Shown piece after piece: positions 9,275-19,211 of a stretch of 64,000 bases of DNA. The notes beneath the pieces were generated by a model. It had not been told where the DNA came from. It searched no databases and saw only the letters and a list, made by a program, of their open reading frames with translations. Source of the stretch: Endozoicomonas sp. G2_2 (GTDB taxonomy: Bacteria > Pseudomonadota > Gammaproteobacteria > Nevskiales > Salinisphaeraceae); NCBI RefSeq assembly GCF_017744135.1, contig NZ_JAGHQU010000013.1:1-64000 (forward strand), written 5' to 3'. Position 1 is the first letter of the stretch, and the number at the start of each line of letters is the position of its first letter. The position numbers and the translations under genes are program-made.

Positions 9275-9472
9275 CTATTTGTAGGGAATCAGCCGATCCA
9301 TTCCCGGCTGGTCACAATGCGCAACCATGGCGCCCTGAGCCAGCCGACGCTTACGCTTGGGCGACTTTTTGGTCAGAATATGGTTGTCGTACGCGCGACG
9401 GCGGCGCAGCTTGCCGCTACCGGTACGCTTGAAACGCTTGGCAGCACCGCGGTTCGTCTTGAGCTTGGGCAT
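9275..9472 (-). CDS. rpmI: 50S ribosomal protein L35
   Basis: A 65-residue highly basic protein, [20 protein letters not shown] followed by [20 protein letters not shown]. Length and sequence are standard for L35, a small protein of the large subunit. It lies 56 bases after infC and 84 bases before rplT, within the infC operon. Confidence 0.98.
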   Translation of the reverse strand: MPKLKTNRGAAKRFKRTGSGKLRRRRAYDNHILTKKSPKRKRRLAQGAMVAHCDQPGMDRLIPYK

Positions 9473-9528
9473 AACTTCTCTCTAAATCAACGTGTCCGGG
9501 CGCCCGGCGTCCGGATGATCGGGATTCA

Positions 9529-10068
9529 CTATTTCTTGCTGTGCTTGGGCACGCCCTTGAGCGGCGCCATCACCATGGTCATCAGGCGACCCTGCATTTC
9601 AGGATGCTGCTCGACCGACGCCATCTCTTCCAGATCGTCGCGAACCTTGTCCATCAACTCCATGCCGAGTTCCTGATGGGCCATTTCGCGGCCGCGAAAA
9701 CGCAGCGTGATCTTGATCTTGTCGCCGTCTTCCAGAAACTCTCTCAGCTTCCGCAGCTTGATGTTGTAGTCGCCCTTGTCGGTACCGGGGCGAAACTTCA
9801 CTTCCTTGAGCTGCGTCTGCTTCTGTTTCTGTTTGCCAGCCTGCTGGGTCTTTTTCTTTTCGAAGATGTGCTTGCCGTAATCCATAATCCGGGTGACCGG
9901 CGGATTGGCGTTCGGCGAGACCTCGACTAGGTCGAGTGAATACTCGGCCGCTTTCTCGAGCGCATCCTCGATTCGCATGATGCCGACCTGTTCCCCTTCG
10001 GGGTCGATCACGCGGACTTCCCGCGCCGTTATTGCATCGTTGCGACGATCCTTTTGTCCAGAAGCGAT
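9529..10068 (-). CDS. infC: Translation initiation factor IF-3
   Basis: A 179-residue protein if started at the ATC codon at 10066-10068, giving (M)[20 protein letters not shown] and then DPEGEQVGI. No ATG or better-placed start exists at the family N-terminus; the first in-frame GTG, at 10009-10011, would remove about 19 conserved residues. A strong Shine-Dalgarno sequence lies eight bases upstream of the ATC. IF-3 binds the 30S subunit and rejects non-canonical initiation codons, so a rare start gives self-control; E. coli infC uses AUU for this reason. The N-domain, lysine-rich linker ([15 protein letters not shown]) and C-domain ([27 protein letters not shown]) are intact. Confidence 0.93.
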   Translation of the reverse strand: MASGQKDRRNDAITAREVRVIDPEGEQVGIMRIEDALEKAAEYSLDLVEVSPNANPPVTRIMDYGKHIFEKKKTQQAGKQKQKQTQLKEVKFRPGTDKGDYNIKLRKLREFLEDGDKIKITLRFRGREMAHQELGMELMDKVRDDLEEMASVEQHPEMQGRLMTMVMAPLKGVPKHSKK

Positions 10069-10076
10069 TTCAGCGT

Positions 10077-10083
10077 CCTCCTT
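10077..10083 (-). promoter_or_regulatory. Shine-Dalgarno site fixing the AUC start of infC
   Basis: AAGGAGG on the minus strand, a perfect complement to the 16S rRNA 3' end, lies eight bases before ATC at 10066-10068. It decides the unusual start, since no ATG, GTG or TTG lies at that distance. Confidence 0.85.
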
Positions 10084-10177
10084 GCATTAGCGGCATTTCG
10101 CACTGCTTCTCGCGTACACGAATTGCGCGAAGCGCGCGAGTATAGCAGATGATCGCGCGCGAACCAGCCTCGGAAGG

Positions 10178-12085
10178 CTAATTTCTCGCCTCCACCCGCT
10201 CTCGGGCCATCGTGACGAAGTCGTCTACCGTCATGCTGCCGAGATCCTCGCCTTCGCGGGTCCGTACGGCCACTGATCCGGATTCGACTTCACGATCGCC
10301 AACCACGAGCAGATAGGGCACGCGTTGCATCGTATGTTCACGGATCTTGTAGCCGATCTTTTCGTTTCTCAAGTCCGTATCCACCCGGAGCCCCGCGTCC
10401 TGGAGCTTTTTCTCGGCGGCACGCACAAAATCGGACTGCGCATCGGTGATGTTGAGCAACACGGCCTGTGACGGCGACAACCACAGCGGCATCGAACCGG
10501 CGTAGTGCTCGATCAGGATACCGATGAAGCGCTCCAGCGAGCCGAGAATGGCGCGATGGATCATCACCGGCACCTGGCGATCGCCGTTCTCGTCGACGTA
10601 TTCGGCGCCGAGACGGTCCGGCATGGAAAAGTCCAGCTGGACAGTGCCCAGCTGCCACACACGATTGAGGCAGTCACGCAGCGAGAACTCGATCTTGGGC
10701 CCGTAGAAGGCGCCTTCGCCCGGCTGCAGCTCGAAGTCCAGATCCTTGTCTTCCAGGCAGCGTTGCAGCGCCGCCTCCGACTTGTCCCAAATCGCATCGG
10801 AGCCGACCCGCTGCTCGGGCCGGGTCGAGAGCTTGATCAGCACCTCGTCGAAGCCGAAGTCCCGGTACACCGAGTACAGGAGGTCGATGAACGCGCCGAC
10901 CTCGGCCCCGATCTGCGCCTCGGTACAGAAGATATGGGCATCGTCCTGGGTGAAGCCGCGCACGCGCATCAGCCCGTGCAGCGTCCCCGAGGCCTCGTTG
11001 CGATGACAGGAGCCGAACTCGGCCAGACGCAACGGCAGGTCGCGGTAGCTTTTCAGACCGCGGTTGTAGATCTGCACATGCGCCGGACAGTTCATCGGCT
11101 TGACGGCGAACTGGCGTTCCTCCGAGCCGGTGATGAACATGTTGTCCATGAACTTGTCGGCGTGGCCGGATTTTTCCCATAGCGACAGGTCGATCAGCGA
11201 TGGCGTATGCACCTCGCGATAATCCTGGCGCTTGAGCCGCGCGCGGATGTAGTCGGTAATCTGCAGATAGATCTGCCAGCCGCGGTCGTGCCAGAACACC
11301 ATGCCGGGCGCCTCTTCCTGAATATGGAAGAGTTCCTGCCGGCGGCCGATGAGGCGATGGTCGCGCTTTTTGGCTTCCTCGATATGCGCCAGATGCGCCT
11401 TGAGGTCCTTCTTGTTCGCCCACGCCGTGCCGTAGATACGGGTGAGCATCTCGTTGTTCGCGTCACCGCGCCAGTAGGCACCAGCCAGGCTGGTGAGCTT
11501 GAAGGCACGCAGGTGCCGCGAGTTCGGCACGTGCGGGCCTACGCACATGTCGGTGTAGTCTTCGTGGTGATAGAGCGCGATGGTCTCGCCTTCCGGAATG
11601 CCGCGCACGATTTCCTGTTTATACGGCTCGTTGCGCGCCTCAAAGGTTTCCAACGCCTTGTCGCGGGTCACGACTTCGCGAATCACGTCGTGATCGCGCT
11701 CGGCCAGCTCGTGCATGCGCGCCTCGATCTTTTCCAGATCCTCGGGCGTGAGCGTGCGGTCGATGGCGATATCGTAATAGAAGCCGTCGTCGATCACGGG
11801 CCCGATCGCCATCTGCACGTTCGGGTAGATCGTCTTGAGCGCCTGACCCAGCAGATGCGCACAGGAGTGACGGATGATGTCGAGGCCTTCCGGGTCACGC
11901 GCGGTGATCAGCGCGACCTCGGCATCGTGATCGATCTCGACACAGGCATCGGCGAGGCGGCCGTCGACACGGGCGGCGAGCGTGGCTTTCGCCAGCCCTG
12001 CGCCGATCGATTCGGCGACCTGCATACCGGTAACCGGCTGGTCGAAGGATTTGACGGTGCCGTCGGGCAGCGTGATGGCGGGCAT
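10178..12085 (-). CDS. thrS: Threonine--tRNA ligase
   Basis: A 635-residue class II synthetase. The N-terminal TGS domain starts [20 protein letters not shown]. The editing domain (about 65-225) has [12 protein letters not shown], the HxxxH metal site that removes mischarged serine, with [12 protein letters not shown] further on. The catalytic core shows motif 2 ([20 protein letters not shown]) and motif 3 ([20 protein letters not shown]). The C-terminal anticodon-binding domain follows. The ATG start is preceded by AGGAAGG. The gene is upstream of infC, the usual order. A hairpin at 12135-12150 (GCAGTC/GACTGC) lies in its leader. Confidence 0.98.
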   Translation of the reverse strand: MPAITLPDGTVKSFDQPVTGMQVAESIGAGLAKATLAARVDGRLADACVEIDHDAEVALITARDPEGLDIIRHSCAHLLGQALKTIYPNVQMAIGPVIDDGFYYDIAIDRTLTPEDLEKIEARMHELAERDHDVIREVVTRDKALETFEARNEPYKQEIVRGIPEGETIALYHHEDYTDMCVGPHVPNSRHLRAFKLTSLAGAYWRGDANNEMLTRIYGTAWANKKDLKAHLAHIEEAKKRDHRLIGRRQELFHIQEEAPGMVFWHDRGWQIYLQITDYIRARLKRQDYREVHTPSLIDLSLWEKSGHADKFMDNMFITGSEERQFAVKPMNCPAHVQIYNRGLKSYRDLPLRLAEFGSCHRNEASGTLHGLMRVRGFTQDDAHIFCTEAQIGAEVGAFIDLLYSVYRDFGFDEVLIKLSTRPEQRVGSDAIWDKSEAALQRCLEDKDLDFELQPGEGAFYGPKIEFSLRDCLNRVWQLGTVQLDFSMPDRLGAEYVDENGDRQVPVMIHRAILGSLERFIGILIEHYAGSMPLWLSPSQAVLLNITDAQSDFVRAAEKKLQDAGLRVDTDLRNEKIGYKIREHTMQRVPYLLVVGDREVESGSVAVRTREGEDLGSMTVDDFVTMARERVEARN

Positions 12086-12156
12086 GATGTCCTTCCTGTT
12101 CAGTGGCGGCCGATACCAGGGGCCGCGTGCATGGGCAGTCTGAAGACTGCAGATAA

Positions 12157-12190
12157 ATAAAAAGCCGCTCGGGAACCCGTAGCGGCTTTT
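12157..12190 (-). terminator. Terminator of the tRNA-Val transcript
   Basis: On the minus strand AAAAGCCGCT, an 11-base loop and AGCGGCTTTTT are followed by ATTTATC. The stem is nine to ten base pairs with a U tract, a textbook Rho-independent terminator. It comes directly after the duplicated tRNA 3'-end segment, so the tRNA-Val precursor would carry a structured trailer of about 210 bases. It also insulates thrS. Confidence 0.85.
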
Positions 12191-12196
12191 CTATCG

Positions 12197-12225
12197 TCTG
12201 GTAGGCGCGAGTGGATTCGACCACC
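12197..12225 (-). repeat. Duplicated 3' end of tRNA-Val
   Basis: This segment repeats the T-arm and acceptor end of the tRNA-Val gene at 12371 onward, including the encoded CCA, with a single-base deletion in the T loop (GGTGGTCGAATCC against GGTGGTTCGAATCC). It lies 145 bases downstream of the tRNA on the same strand, just before the terminator. Confidence 0.85.
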
Positions 12226-12306
12226 CCGCGCAGCGGGGTGACGCGACCGCAGGGAGCCCGAAGGGCCGGCTTCTTAGAAGCCGGCAACCCCGACCCGAAG
12301 GGTCGG
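12222..12306 (-). repeat. Hairpin array in the tRNA-Val trailer
   Basis: Three strong inverted repeats follow each other: CACCCCGC/GCGGGGTG (12222-12240), GCCGGCTTCT/AGAAGCCGGC (12265-12285) and CCGACCC/GGGTCGG (12290-12306). Together with the duplicated tRNA tail they make the trailer between tRNA-Val and its terminator highly structured. I see no coding capacity in it. Confidence 0.7.
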
Positions 12307-12370
12307 TGGTGAGAATCCCTGCCATCGCCGTGATGTCGAGCCACGGCACTTACCGCATCCACATAGAATC

Positions 12371-12447
<77 letters not shown>

Positions 12448-12539
12448 AATGAGGGCGCAAAGATACCGGCTATCGGCGAGCGCGGCAACCGTTAGTTGTA
12501 AATTTTTTGACCGCCCTGCTCCGCGTTACCGAGACGCGA

Positions 12540-14561
12540 TCAGCCCGCCTTCGCCGGCAGTTCGAAGGCGTGCTCGCGGATCTTGGAAATGCGATCCCGG
12601 AGTTCGCCGGCCTGCTCGAACTCCAGGTTCTCGGCGTGCTTGAACATCTGCTTCTCGAGCTTTTCGATCTCCTTGGCGAGCTGATTCGGCGTCATGCGCG
12701 CATAGTCGGCGCCCACTTCGGCCACCTTCTTGCGCTCCTTGACCTCGCTGTACTCCTCGTAGCCGTGGCGCATGACATCGGCCACCGCCTTCTTGATGGT
12801 CTGCGGCGTGATGCCGTGTTCTTCGTTGAAGGCAATCTGCTTGGCACGACGGCGCTCGGTCTCGTCGATCGCCCGACGCATGGACCCGGTGATGTTGTCT
12901 GCGTACAGCACCGCGCGGCCGTCCACGTTGCGGGCCGCGCGTCCGATCGTCTGGATCAGCGAGCGCTCGGCACGCAGGAAGCCTTCCTTGTCGGCGTCCA
13001 GGATGCCCACCAGCGCAACCTCGGGAATATCCAGCCCCTCGCGCAGCAGGTTGATACCCACGAGCACATCGAACTCGCCAAGGCGCAGATCACGAATGAT
13101 CTCGCTGCGTTCGACGGTATCGATATCCGAATGCAGGTAGCGCACGCGCACGCCGTTCTCGTGCAGATACTCGGTGAGATCCTCCGCCATGCGCTTGGTG
13201 AGCGTGGTCACCAGAACACGCTGATTCCTGCCGGTGACCTCCTGAATTTCCGACAGCAGATCGTCGACCTGATTCTCGGCCGGCCGAATCTCGATCGCCG
13301 GATCGACCAGCCCTGTCGGACGCACCACCTGCTCGACGGTGTTGTCGGCGTGCTCGGTCTCGTAGGCGCCGGGCGTGGCCGACACATAGACCATCTGCGG
13401 CGCCACGCGCTCGAACTCCTCGAACTTGAGCGGCCGATTGTCGAGCGCGGACGGCAGACGAAAGCCGTATTCCACCAGCGTTTCCTTGCGCGCGCGATCG
13501 CCCTTGTACATGCCGCCAATCTGGGGGACGGTCACATGCGACTCGTCCAGCACCATGATCGCGTCGTCCGGCAGATAGTCGAGCAGACACGGCGGCGGCT
13601 CGCCCGGCGCACGCCCGGACAGATAGCGCGAGTAGTTCTCGATGCCGGAGCAGAAGCCGATCTCGTTGATCATCTCCAGATCGAAGAGCGTGCGCTGCTC
13701 GATACGCTGCGCCTCGAGCAGCTTGCCCTCTTTCTCGAACCAGGCGACGCGCTCCTTCATCTCCGCCTTGATCGCATCCATGGCCCCGACCATGCGTTCG
13801 CGCGGCGTCACATAGTGCGTCTTCGGATAAATCGTCAGCCGCGGCACCTTGCGATTGACGGTACCCGTGAGCGGATCGAAATACGAAAGACGCTCGATCT
13901 CGTCATCGAACAGCTCGATACGCACGGCTTCATCATCGGCTTCTGCCGGAAACACGTCGATGATCTCGCCGCGCACCCGGTAGGTGCCGCGCTCGAGCGC
14001 CACGTCGTTGCGCTTGTACTGAAGCTCGGTGAGGCGCTTGACGATGTCGCGCTGGCCGATGCGGTCGCCCTCGTCCAGGTGCATCACCATCGAGAAATAG
14101 GCCTTGGGATCACCGAGACCGTAGATTGCCGAGACCGATGCCACGATAATCGTGTCGCGTCGCTCCATCAGCGCCTTCGTAGCCGACAGGCGCATCTGTT
14201 CGATGTGCTCGTTGACCGACGAATCCTTCTCGATGAACGTATCCGAGGCCGGCACATAGGCTTCCGGCTGGTAGTAGTCGTAATAGGACACGAAGTACTC
14301 GACCGCGTTGTCCGGGAAGAACTCCTTCATCTCCCCGTACAGCTGCGCGGCCAGCGTCTTGTTCGGGGCCATCACCAGCATGGGCCGGTTGGCCTGCATC
14401 GCGACGTTCGCCATCGTGAACGTCTTGCCGGAGCCGGTCACGCCCAACAGCACCTGATGGGCCAGCCCGTCGTCCAGCCCTTCGACCAGCCCCCGGATTG
14501 CGGTTGGCTGATCACCTGCGGGCGCCCAGTCCGCCTTGAGATTGAAGTTGCTTTCGCTCAT
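12540..14561 (-). CDS. uvrB: Excinuclease ABC subunit B
   Basis: A 673-residue DNA-damage-recognition helicase of nucleotide excision repair. It has a Walker A motif ([12 protein letters not shown], about residues 40-51), the damage-probing beta hairpin ([11 protein letters not shown], about 92-102), helicase motifs including [19 protein letters not shown] and [14 protein letters not shown], and a C-terminal UVR motif ([20 protein letters not shown]) that contacts UvrC. UvrA loads it and UvrC cuts on either side of the lesion. Length and all motifs are standard. A plus-strand open frame of similar length over this gene is a composition shadow. Confidence 0.98.
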   Translation of the reverse strand: MSESNFNLKADWAPAGDQPTAIRGLVEGLDDGLAHQVLLGVTGSGKTFTMANVAMQANRPMLVMAPNKTLAAQLYGEMKEFFPDNAVEYFVSYYDYYQPEAYVPASDTFIEKDSSVNEHIEQMRLSATKALMERRDTIIVASVSAIYGLGDPKAYFSMVMHLDEGDRIGQRDIVKRLTELQYKRNDVALERGTYRVRGEIIDVFPAEADDEAVRIELFDDEIERLSYFDPLTGTVNRKVPRLTIYPKTHYVTPRERMVGAMDAIKAEMKERVAWFEKEGKLLEAQRIEQRTLFDLEMINEIGFCSGIENYSRYLSGRAPGEPPPCLLDYLPDDAIMVLDESHVTVPQIGGMYKGDRARKETLVEYGFRLPSALDNRPLKFEEFERVAPQMVYVSATPGAYETEHADNTVEQVVRPTGLVDPAIEIRPAENQVDDLLSEIQEVTGRNQRVLVTTLTKRMAEDLTEYLHENGVRVRYLHSDIDTVERSEIIRDLRLGEFDVLVGINLLREGLDIPEVALVGILDADKEGFLRAERSLIQTIGRAARNVDGRAVLYADNITGSMRRAIDETERRRAKQIAFNEEHGITPQTIKKAVADVMRHGYEEYSEVKERKKVAEVGADYARMTPNQLAKEIEKLEKQMFKHAENLEFEQAGELRDRISKIREHAFELPAKAG

Positions 14562-14709
14562 GCCGTCATGATTGGCGCGGTTCGCATGAAAACAAGCGAC
14601 GCGCGGTTGAAGTAACAGATGTGCGCCTTACGCAAATTCGGTACGGCCAGAGGCACGCGCGTCTTCTAGGCTCGCCCAAATGCGGCATGGAAAAATTGCC
14701 TCACAACGC

Positions 14710-14738
14710 TTGCCAATCCGCCATCGTTCGCCTAGCAT
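14710..14738 (+). promoter_or_regulatory. Sigma70-type promoter for tRNA-Asn
   Basis: TTGCCA (14710-14715) and TAGCAT (14733-14738) are separated by 17 bases and lie about 45 bases upstream of the tRNA-Asn gene. This is a plausible strong promoter in the 220-base gap after the divergent uvrB. Confidence 0.55.
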
Positions 14739-14781
14739 ACGCGGCCTTCGCTACACAGCGAAAAACACAGGGATACTCAGT

Positions 14782-14857
14782 TCCCCGGTAGCTCAGTTGG
14801 TAGAGCGGGTGACTGTTAATCACTAGGTCGGCGGTTCGAGCCCGTCCCGGGGAGCCA
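14782..14857 (+). tRNA. tRNA-Asn (GTT)
   Basis: A complete 76-base cloverleaf: acceptor TCCCCGG/CCGGGGA, anticodon stem GGTGA/TCACT with loop CTGTTAA (anticodon GTT), T arm GGCGG-TTCGAGC-CCGTC and encoded CCA at 14855-14857. It stands alone between the divergent uvrB and the convergent DUF2845 gene. Confidence 0.97.
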
Positions 14858-15002
14858 TCTCCTCGATTGAGTACCCTTGAACGCCGCGCTCGCCGGCTTC
14901 TTCCTTATACAAGACAGCTGCCTGCTATGCGCGCACCGTAGCAAGTGCACGTTGCACCCTAAATATCCCACGCCGCCGTCGCGGATCGCCAATCGGTTTT
15001 CG

Positions 15003-15617
15003 TTAGCGATCGAAACCGCGTTCGAGCGTATCGGAGTCGACGACGATCGCGTTTTCCAGCGTGACTTCGCGTAGCAGGCGATTGCCGCCGAAATTGAAGA
15101 CCCATTTTTCACGGTAAACAGGATTCACACCGCGCCGCAGCCGGTAGTCGTAGGTCCCGACGTCGTTGCGCCTGCTGAAAACGAACCCGCCGCTTTTCTG
15201 GATCGGTTCGCCACAGGCCTGCAGCAGACGATACTTGCTCATGCCCCGGGCGATATCCGTGGGGCGGCATTCATTCGCGCCGCGCCTCACGGTAAAACCG
15301 TAGCCGTCGTCGCGAATGCGCTGCAGTTTGCCGTCGCGGAAGACGAGAATCTGCAACAGGCGGCTCGGGCCCCGATTATAGGTCCACTCCTCCATGGAGA
15401 GCGTCTGCCCATAGGCAAGACCGCTTCCGCCGATCCACGGGTCGACGAAATCCGGCGCGCCACACTTGTTACGCACGACGGCCGCCGGGTCACCGGTCTG
15501 GATCAGCGCGCCGCCGCAGCGCAGGCTGTCGGCCACAGCCGGTCCGCCAGACACACACAGCCCCAGGACTAAAACGAAACAGGCCCAGATACTGTGCTTG
15601 CGCGTTGTTCGGCTCAT
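15003..15617 (-). CDS. Exported DUF2845-family protein
   Basis: A 204-residue protein with a signal peptide (hydrophobic WACFVLVLGLCVSGG, probably cleaved after AVADS). The mature part contains two similar cysteine-bearing modules: LRCGGALIQTGDPAAVVRNK with CGAPDF, then ARGMSKYRLLQACGEPIQ. These match the duplicated DUF2845 pattern, whose function is unknown. It follows gspB by two bases, so it is probably co-expressed with gspA-gspB and may act in the periplasm near the cell wall, but that is inference from position only. Confidence 0.8.
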   Translation of the reverse strand: MSRTTRKHSIWACFVLVLGLCVSGGPAVADSLRCGGALIQTGDPAAVVRNKCGAPDFVDPWIGGSGLAYGQTLSMEEWTYNRGPSRLLQILVFRDGKLQRIRDDGYGFTVRRGANECRPTDIARGMSKYRLLQACGEPIQKSGGFVFSRRNDVGTYDYRLRRGVNPVYREKWVFNFGGNRLLREVTLENAIVVDSDTLERGFDR

Positions 15618-15619
15618 GG

Positions 15620-16438
15620 CTAGCTCGGCCCTTTCACGTGGTATCGATCGCCCCGGTAGTTCAGCGTCGCACCGGTCGCGTCGATCGATTCCACGGCGGG
15701 GCCTTCGGCGAGACGTTCGCCCTCGTGATAGCGACGTCCGTTGACCAATATGAAACTTCGTCCGGGCACGGTGCTGAACAGATGGCCATTGATCGCGACC
15801 GCCGGCGCGGAGCCACGCGGCGCAGGCGCGTTCGGCTGCGGCCCCGGCGGCCGAGACGATGGGGCGTCGTCGAGCGGCGTGCGTGAATAGGTGACCTGGC
15901 CGCCGCCAGCACGCGGCGCGTCGTTCGACAGTCGAAGATTTTCCATGGGCCGCGGCTTCGCCGGCGGCAACGTCGGGCTCGACGGCGCCGTCGGCGCGGA
16001 TTGGTCACTGCCACGCGCCTGGAGACGTTCCGGCGCCTCTTGCGGCGCGGCTGTGGCGCGCGCGCCGACGTTGGACTGCGCCGGCGCGCGCTCGGTGTTC
16101 TCGCCAGACGATTTCGCCACCGGCCCGCTGGCCTGCGCGCCCGTTTCGTCAGTTTCCGCCGCGGACTCCGGCGACGACGGCGCTTGTGTTTCACCCGCGC
16201 TGGACACAACCGTGGGCGCGGGTTCGACGAATGCCTCGGAGACGCGCGTGGGCACGAACAGATAAGCCAGAAGCGCCGCGTTGCAGACAACCAGCAGCCC
16301 GACCAGCCACCGCAGCGCCCGGCCCGAGCCACCGCTGCCCGGCCCCGGCCCGCCTTCGGCGAGCGAGCGCAGATCTGCGCGCTGATTTTCGTGCCGCTCA
16401 CGCTCGGCTTTCTTGAGAGCATCGACCAGATACGACAC
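15620..16438 (-). CDS. gspB: Type II secretion protein GspB
   Basis: A 272-residue protein starting MSYLVDALKKAERERHENQR, the typical N-terminus of ExeB/GspB. A single transmembrane helix follows (about residues 42-62, LVGLLVVCNAALLAYLFVP), then a long Pro/Ala/Ser-rich periplasmic linker. The C-terminal globular T2SSB domain (about 210-272) has VAINGHLFSTVPGRSFILVN and RRYHEGERL. With GspA it helps place the secretin through the peptidoglycan. The gene follows gspA by two bases. The linker is low complexity and will align poorly. Confidence 0.9.
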   Translation of the reverse strand: MSYLVDALKKAERERHENQRADLRSLAEGGPGPGSGGSGRALRWLVGLLVVCNAALLAYLFVPTRVSEAFVEPAPTVVSSAGETQAPSSPESAAETDETGAQASGPVAKSSGENTERAPAQSNVGARATAAPQEAPERLQARGSDQSAPTAPSSPTLPPAKPRPMENLRLSNDAPRAGGGQVTYSRTPLDDAPSSRPPGPQPNAPAPRGSAPAVAINGHLFSTVPGRSFILVNGRRYHEGERLAEGPAVESIDATGATLNYRGDRYHVKGPS

Positions 16439-16440
16439 GC

Positions 16441-18225
16441 CTATTCCTCTACGGGGTTCAACGCGGGCGATCCGGGCGATGGCACGGCGCCATTGAGCAT
16501 CATCTGGGTGCGTGGACCGGCCATGGCGTCTGCCTTCAGGCCGTTCGCGGCCTGAAAGGCGCGCAGCCGCTGCTGCAGCGCTTCATCGTAGATGGGCGAT
16601 GCCGGGCCTAGCTGCGTTTCCGGGTTGCGGCCACGAATACGGTCGAGGCGCTTGCGCAGCCAGACGACGGCCGATCCCACCGCACCCGGCTGAATCAGGC
16701 TGACACCCGAGTCGGCACGCCAGACGACCTCGAACTCGCCGGTCCAGATGCGGCCCAAGGCCGCCCGCGTGATCCGGCGGGTACCGTCCGCTCCCACCAG
16801 CGTGGCTTCGGGCCCGTCGAGCGAACTCAGAAGAACCTTGCGCGTGCGTCCTTCATCCTGAATGGTCAGCAATGCTGGCCGGTTATAGCGCTGGATGACG
16901 GAAAAGTTGCCGGTGTCCGCAAGACAGCGCAGATCCCCCACCCGCAGGCTGCGACAATCGGTACGGACCTCGGAGCCGAAGACGCCCCACAAGCGCAACA
17001 ACTGTGTGATGTCGGCGTCGCCCGCCGGCAGGCCACCCGGCGCCGGTACCGATTCGGCAGTCGTGCTGCCGCCACTGCCGCTGCTGACATCGGTATCCGG
17101 TGCGCTTTCCGTCTCCTCGACGTCGCTGGCCGCGACGTCGGTATCCGCCGGCATCGGCCGGTAGCTGTCGCCACCCTCGCCGGTCGCCAGCATGGCGTTC
17201 GCGCCGCCGTTCTCCGGCGCGGCCGCGTTCGGCGCGTTGTCCTCACCCACGACATCGCCGGCTACGGGCGTGGAAGCGCCCGCCCCGCCGCTCTGCATCC
17301 ATTCCGCGGCACGCGTGAGCTCGATGCCGGGATACCATGCCAGCGTGCCGACCACGGCCACCGCAGCCAGGCTCGCCGCAGGAACCCCGACCCGCAGCCA
17401 GCGAGAATGGCGTTCGCGCGGCAGCGTTTCCAGTGCCGCGCGCGACACGATGAGCGGCCCGATCTTCGAGCGTGCGTGGGCATAACCGCCCATCAGCGCG
17501 CGCTCGCACACCATATTGATGAGCCGGGGTATGCCGCCGGTATAACGGCGCAGGGCAAACAGCGCGCCAGCGGAAAACAGATGCTGCGAACCGCCGGCGA
17601 GCTTGAGGCGATGCTGAACATAGGCGCGTGTCTCGCCGTAACCCAGCGCATTGAGCTTGAAACGCGCGGTGATCCGCTGCGACAGCTGTCGCAGGTCATG
17701 ACGGGCCAGCAGCTGTTCCAGTTCCGGCTGTCCGACGAGAATGATGCGCAACAGCTTGTGCTTGTGGGTTTCGAGATTGGTCAGCAGGCGCAGCTGTTCG
17801 AGCACGCCGCGGCTGAGGTTCTGCGCCTCGTCGATGATCAGTACCGTGCGCCGATTATTGGCATGGGTGGCCAGCAGATGGCGGTTCAGGCGATCGACGA
17901 GATCCTTGAGCGACGTGTCGCGGCGTGGGTCGTATTCCGCGCCCAGCTCGTCGCAGATGGTGGCGACGAACTCGCGCACCTCTAGATGCGGGTTCCAGCA
18001 CAGCGCGATATCGAGTTCCGGCATGTCGTTATCGACCAGCGCCCGGATCAGCGTCGTCTTGCCGGTACCGACTTCGCCGATCAGCGCAACGAAGCCACCG
18101 TGCTCGCCCGCGCCGTAAAGCAGATGGCTCAGCGCTTCCCGATGACTCGCGCTCAGATACAGGAACGCCGGGTCCGGCGTCACCGAGAACGGATAGTCAT
18201 CGAGACCGTAATAGCGCAGATACAT
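16441..18225 (-). CDS. gspA: Type II secretion ATPase GspA (ExeA-like)
   Basis: A 594-residue inner-membrane protein. The N-terminal AAA ATPase starts MYLRYYGLDDYPFSVTPDPA, with Walker A GEVGTGKTT (about 50-58) and Walker B VLIIDEAQNL. A transmembrane helix lies near residue 285. The periplasmic part has a C39-like region (LLRLWGVFGSEV to EFEVVWRAD) and a C-terminal peptidoglycan-binding domain ending near AGPRTQMMLNG. ExeA/GspA helps assemble the secretin multimer through the wall using ATP. I chose the ATG at 18223-18225 because MYLRYYGL is the family start; the frame stays open about 110 codons upstream without similarity. It is divergent from gspC. Confidence 0.92.
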   Translation of the reverse strand: MYLRYYGLDDYPFSVTPDPAFLYLSASHREALSHLLYGAGEHGGFVALIGEVGTGKTTLIRALVDNDMPELDIALCWNPHLEVREFVATICDELGAEYDPRRDTSLKDLVDRLNRHLLATHANNRRTVLIIDEAQNLSRGVLEQLRLLTNLETHKHKLLRIILVGQPELEQLLARHDLRQLSQRITARFKLNALGYGETRAYVQHRLKLAGGSQHLFSAGALFALRRYTGGIPRLINMVCERALMGGYAHARSKIGPLIVSRAALETLPRERHSRWLRVGVPAASLAAVAVVGTLAWYPGIELTRAAEWMQSGGAGASTPVAGDVVGEDNAPNAAAPENGGANAMLATGEGGDSYRPMPADTDVAASDVEETESAPDTDVSSGSGGSTTAESVPAPGGLPAGDADITQLLRLWGVFGSEVRTDCRSLRVGDLRCLADTGNFSVIQRYNRPALLTIQDEGRTRKVLLSSLDGPEATLVGADGTRRITRAALGRIWTGEFEVVWRADSGVSLIQPGAVGSAVVWLRKRLDRIRGRNPETQLGPASPIYDEALQQRLRAFQAANGLKADAMAGPRTQMMLNGAVPSPGSPALNPVEE

Positions 18226-18355
18226 GCAAAAAACACAGGCGAGCGGTAACGGCGCAAGTCTAACCCGCACCCGCGGCACGGCAAACTCGAACGCTCGCTG
18301 GAATTCGCCGTGCGGCTTGACCGCAACGTCATCTTCGTGGGGTAGACTCCGCCCC
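18226..18355. promoter_or_regulatory. Divergent gspA/gspC control region
   Basis: This 130-base gap separates the leftward gspA operon from the rightward gspC operon and must hold both promoters. Toward gspC, TTGACC (18317-18322) and TAGACT (18343-18348) are recognisable but 20 bases apart, so spacing is poor for sigma70. No clear operator palindrome is visible. Confidence 0.35.
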
Positions 18356-19210
18356 ATGGCCGTTGAACTCTCCCGCGACGCGCAGCGCTGGCTTGGCCGC
18401 CTGCCCGAAATAGCCAACATTCTGTTGGTAATCCTCATTGCCCTTTCGGCCGCCCGGCTCTTCTGGCTCGCGTGGCCGGCTGGCGAGAACGAACTCATGC
18501 CCGCCGTCACCGGCCCGACGAACGACCGCGGTGGCGATAGCGTGGATGTCGACACCATCGCGAGTGCTCACCTGTTCGGCGAACAGAGCGTCGATAGCTC
18601 GGCGGCCGAGGAGCGCGAGATCATCAACGCGCCCGAGACCCGCCTCAACCTCGTACTTACCGGCATTGTGTCCGAGCAAAACGGCAACCGCTCCCGTGCG
18701 CTGATCCGCAGCGGCCGTTCCGACCAGGAGAGCTACGCGGTGGGCGATGCCATCGACAACGGCGTGAAACTGCACGCCATCTACGCCAACCGGGTCATCC
18801 TCGACCGTAGCGGTCGTTTCGAGACGCTGACGCTCGAGAGCGTCAAGCAGGCCAAGTCGCTCAAGGGCATCGAACGCACCCAGGCCGTCTCCAGCGAACT
18901 CGCCAGCGACTTGGGTGAGGTACGCCAGAAAATTCTTGCCAATCCGGCAAATGCATCGCGATACATCCGCTTGCAGCCGGAGCGACAAAACGGCAACCTC
19001 GTGGGATACCGTATTTATCCGGGGGCCGACCGGGGGCTATTTGAGAAGGCCGGCCTGGAACCGGGGGAACTGGTCACTGCCGTCAACGGGCAACCGCTGA
19101 ACAACCCGGCCGCGTCGCTCAGGTTACTGAGCAATCTCGCCGAGGCCAGCAGCGCGTCCGTGACGCTCGAACGCGATGGCCAGCAACGTACCGTCACGGT
19201 GAATTTCTAA
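18356..19210 (+). CDS. gspC: Type II secretion protein GspC
   Basis: A 284-residue inner-membrane protein. It has a short cytoplasmic N-terminus, one transmembrane helix (about residues 20-42, ANILLVILIALSAARLFWL), a homology region (about 65-135, IASAHLFGE to RLNLVLTGIV) that contacts the secretin, and a C-terminal PDZ-like domain (GYRIYPGADRGLFEKAGLEP, then ELVTAVNGQPL). GspC links the secretin to the inner platform and helps choose substrates. I chose the ATG at 18356 because the family starts just before the membrane helix. The stop is one base before gspD. Confidence 0.92.
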   Translation: MAVELSRDAQRWLGRLPEIANILLVILIALSAARLFWLAWPAGENELMPAVTGPTNDRGGDSVDVDTIASAHLFGEQSVDSSAAEEREIINAPETRLNLVLTGIVSEQNGNRSRALIRSGRSDQESYAVGDAIDNGVKLHAIYANRVILDRSGRFETLTLESVKQAKSLKGIERTQAVSSELASDLGEVRQKILANPANASRYIRLQPERQNGNLVGYRIYPGADRGLFEKAGLEPGELVTAVNGQPLNNPAASLRLLSNLAEASSASVTLERDGQQRTVTVNF

Positions 19211-19211
19211 A

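Noticed and set aside
12507-14615. A 702-codon open frame on the plus strand across uvrB
   Set aside because: It is antisense to a fully conserved uvrB and has no family motifs. Long antisense frames are expected at this GC content.
18226-18558. An N-terminal extension of gspA by 111 codons
   Set aside because: The family starts at MYLRYYGL (18225), and the extension overlaps the start of the divergent gspC.
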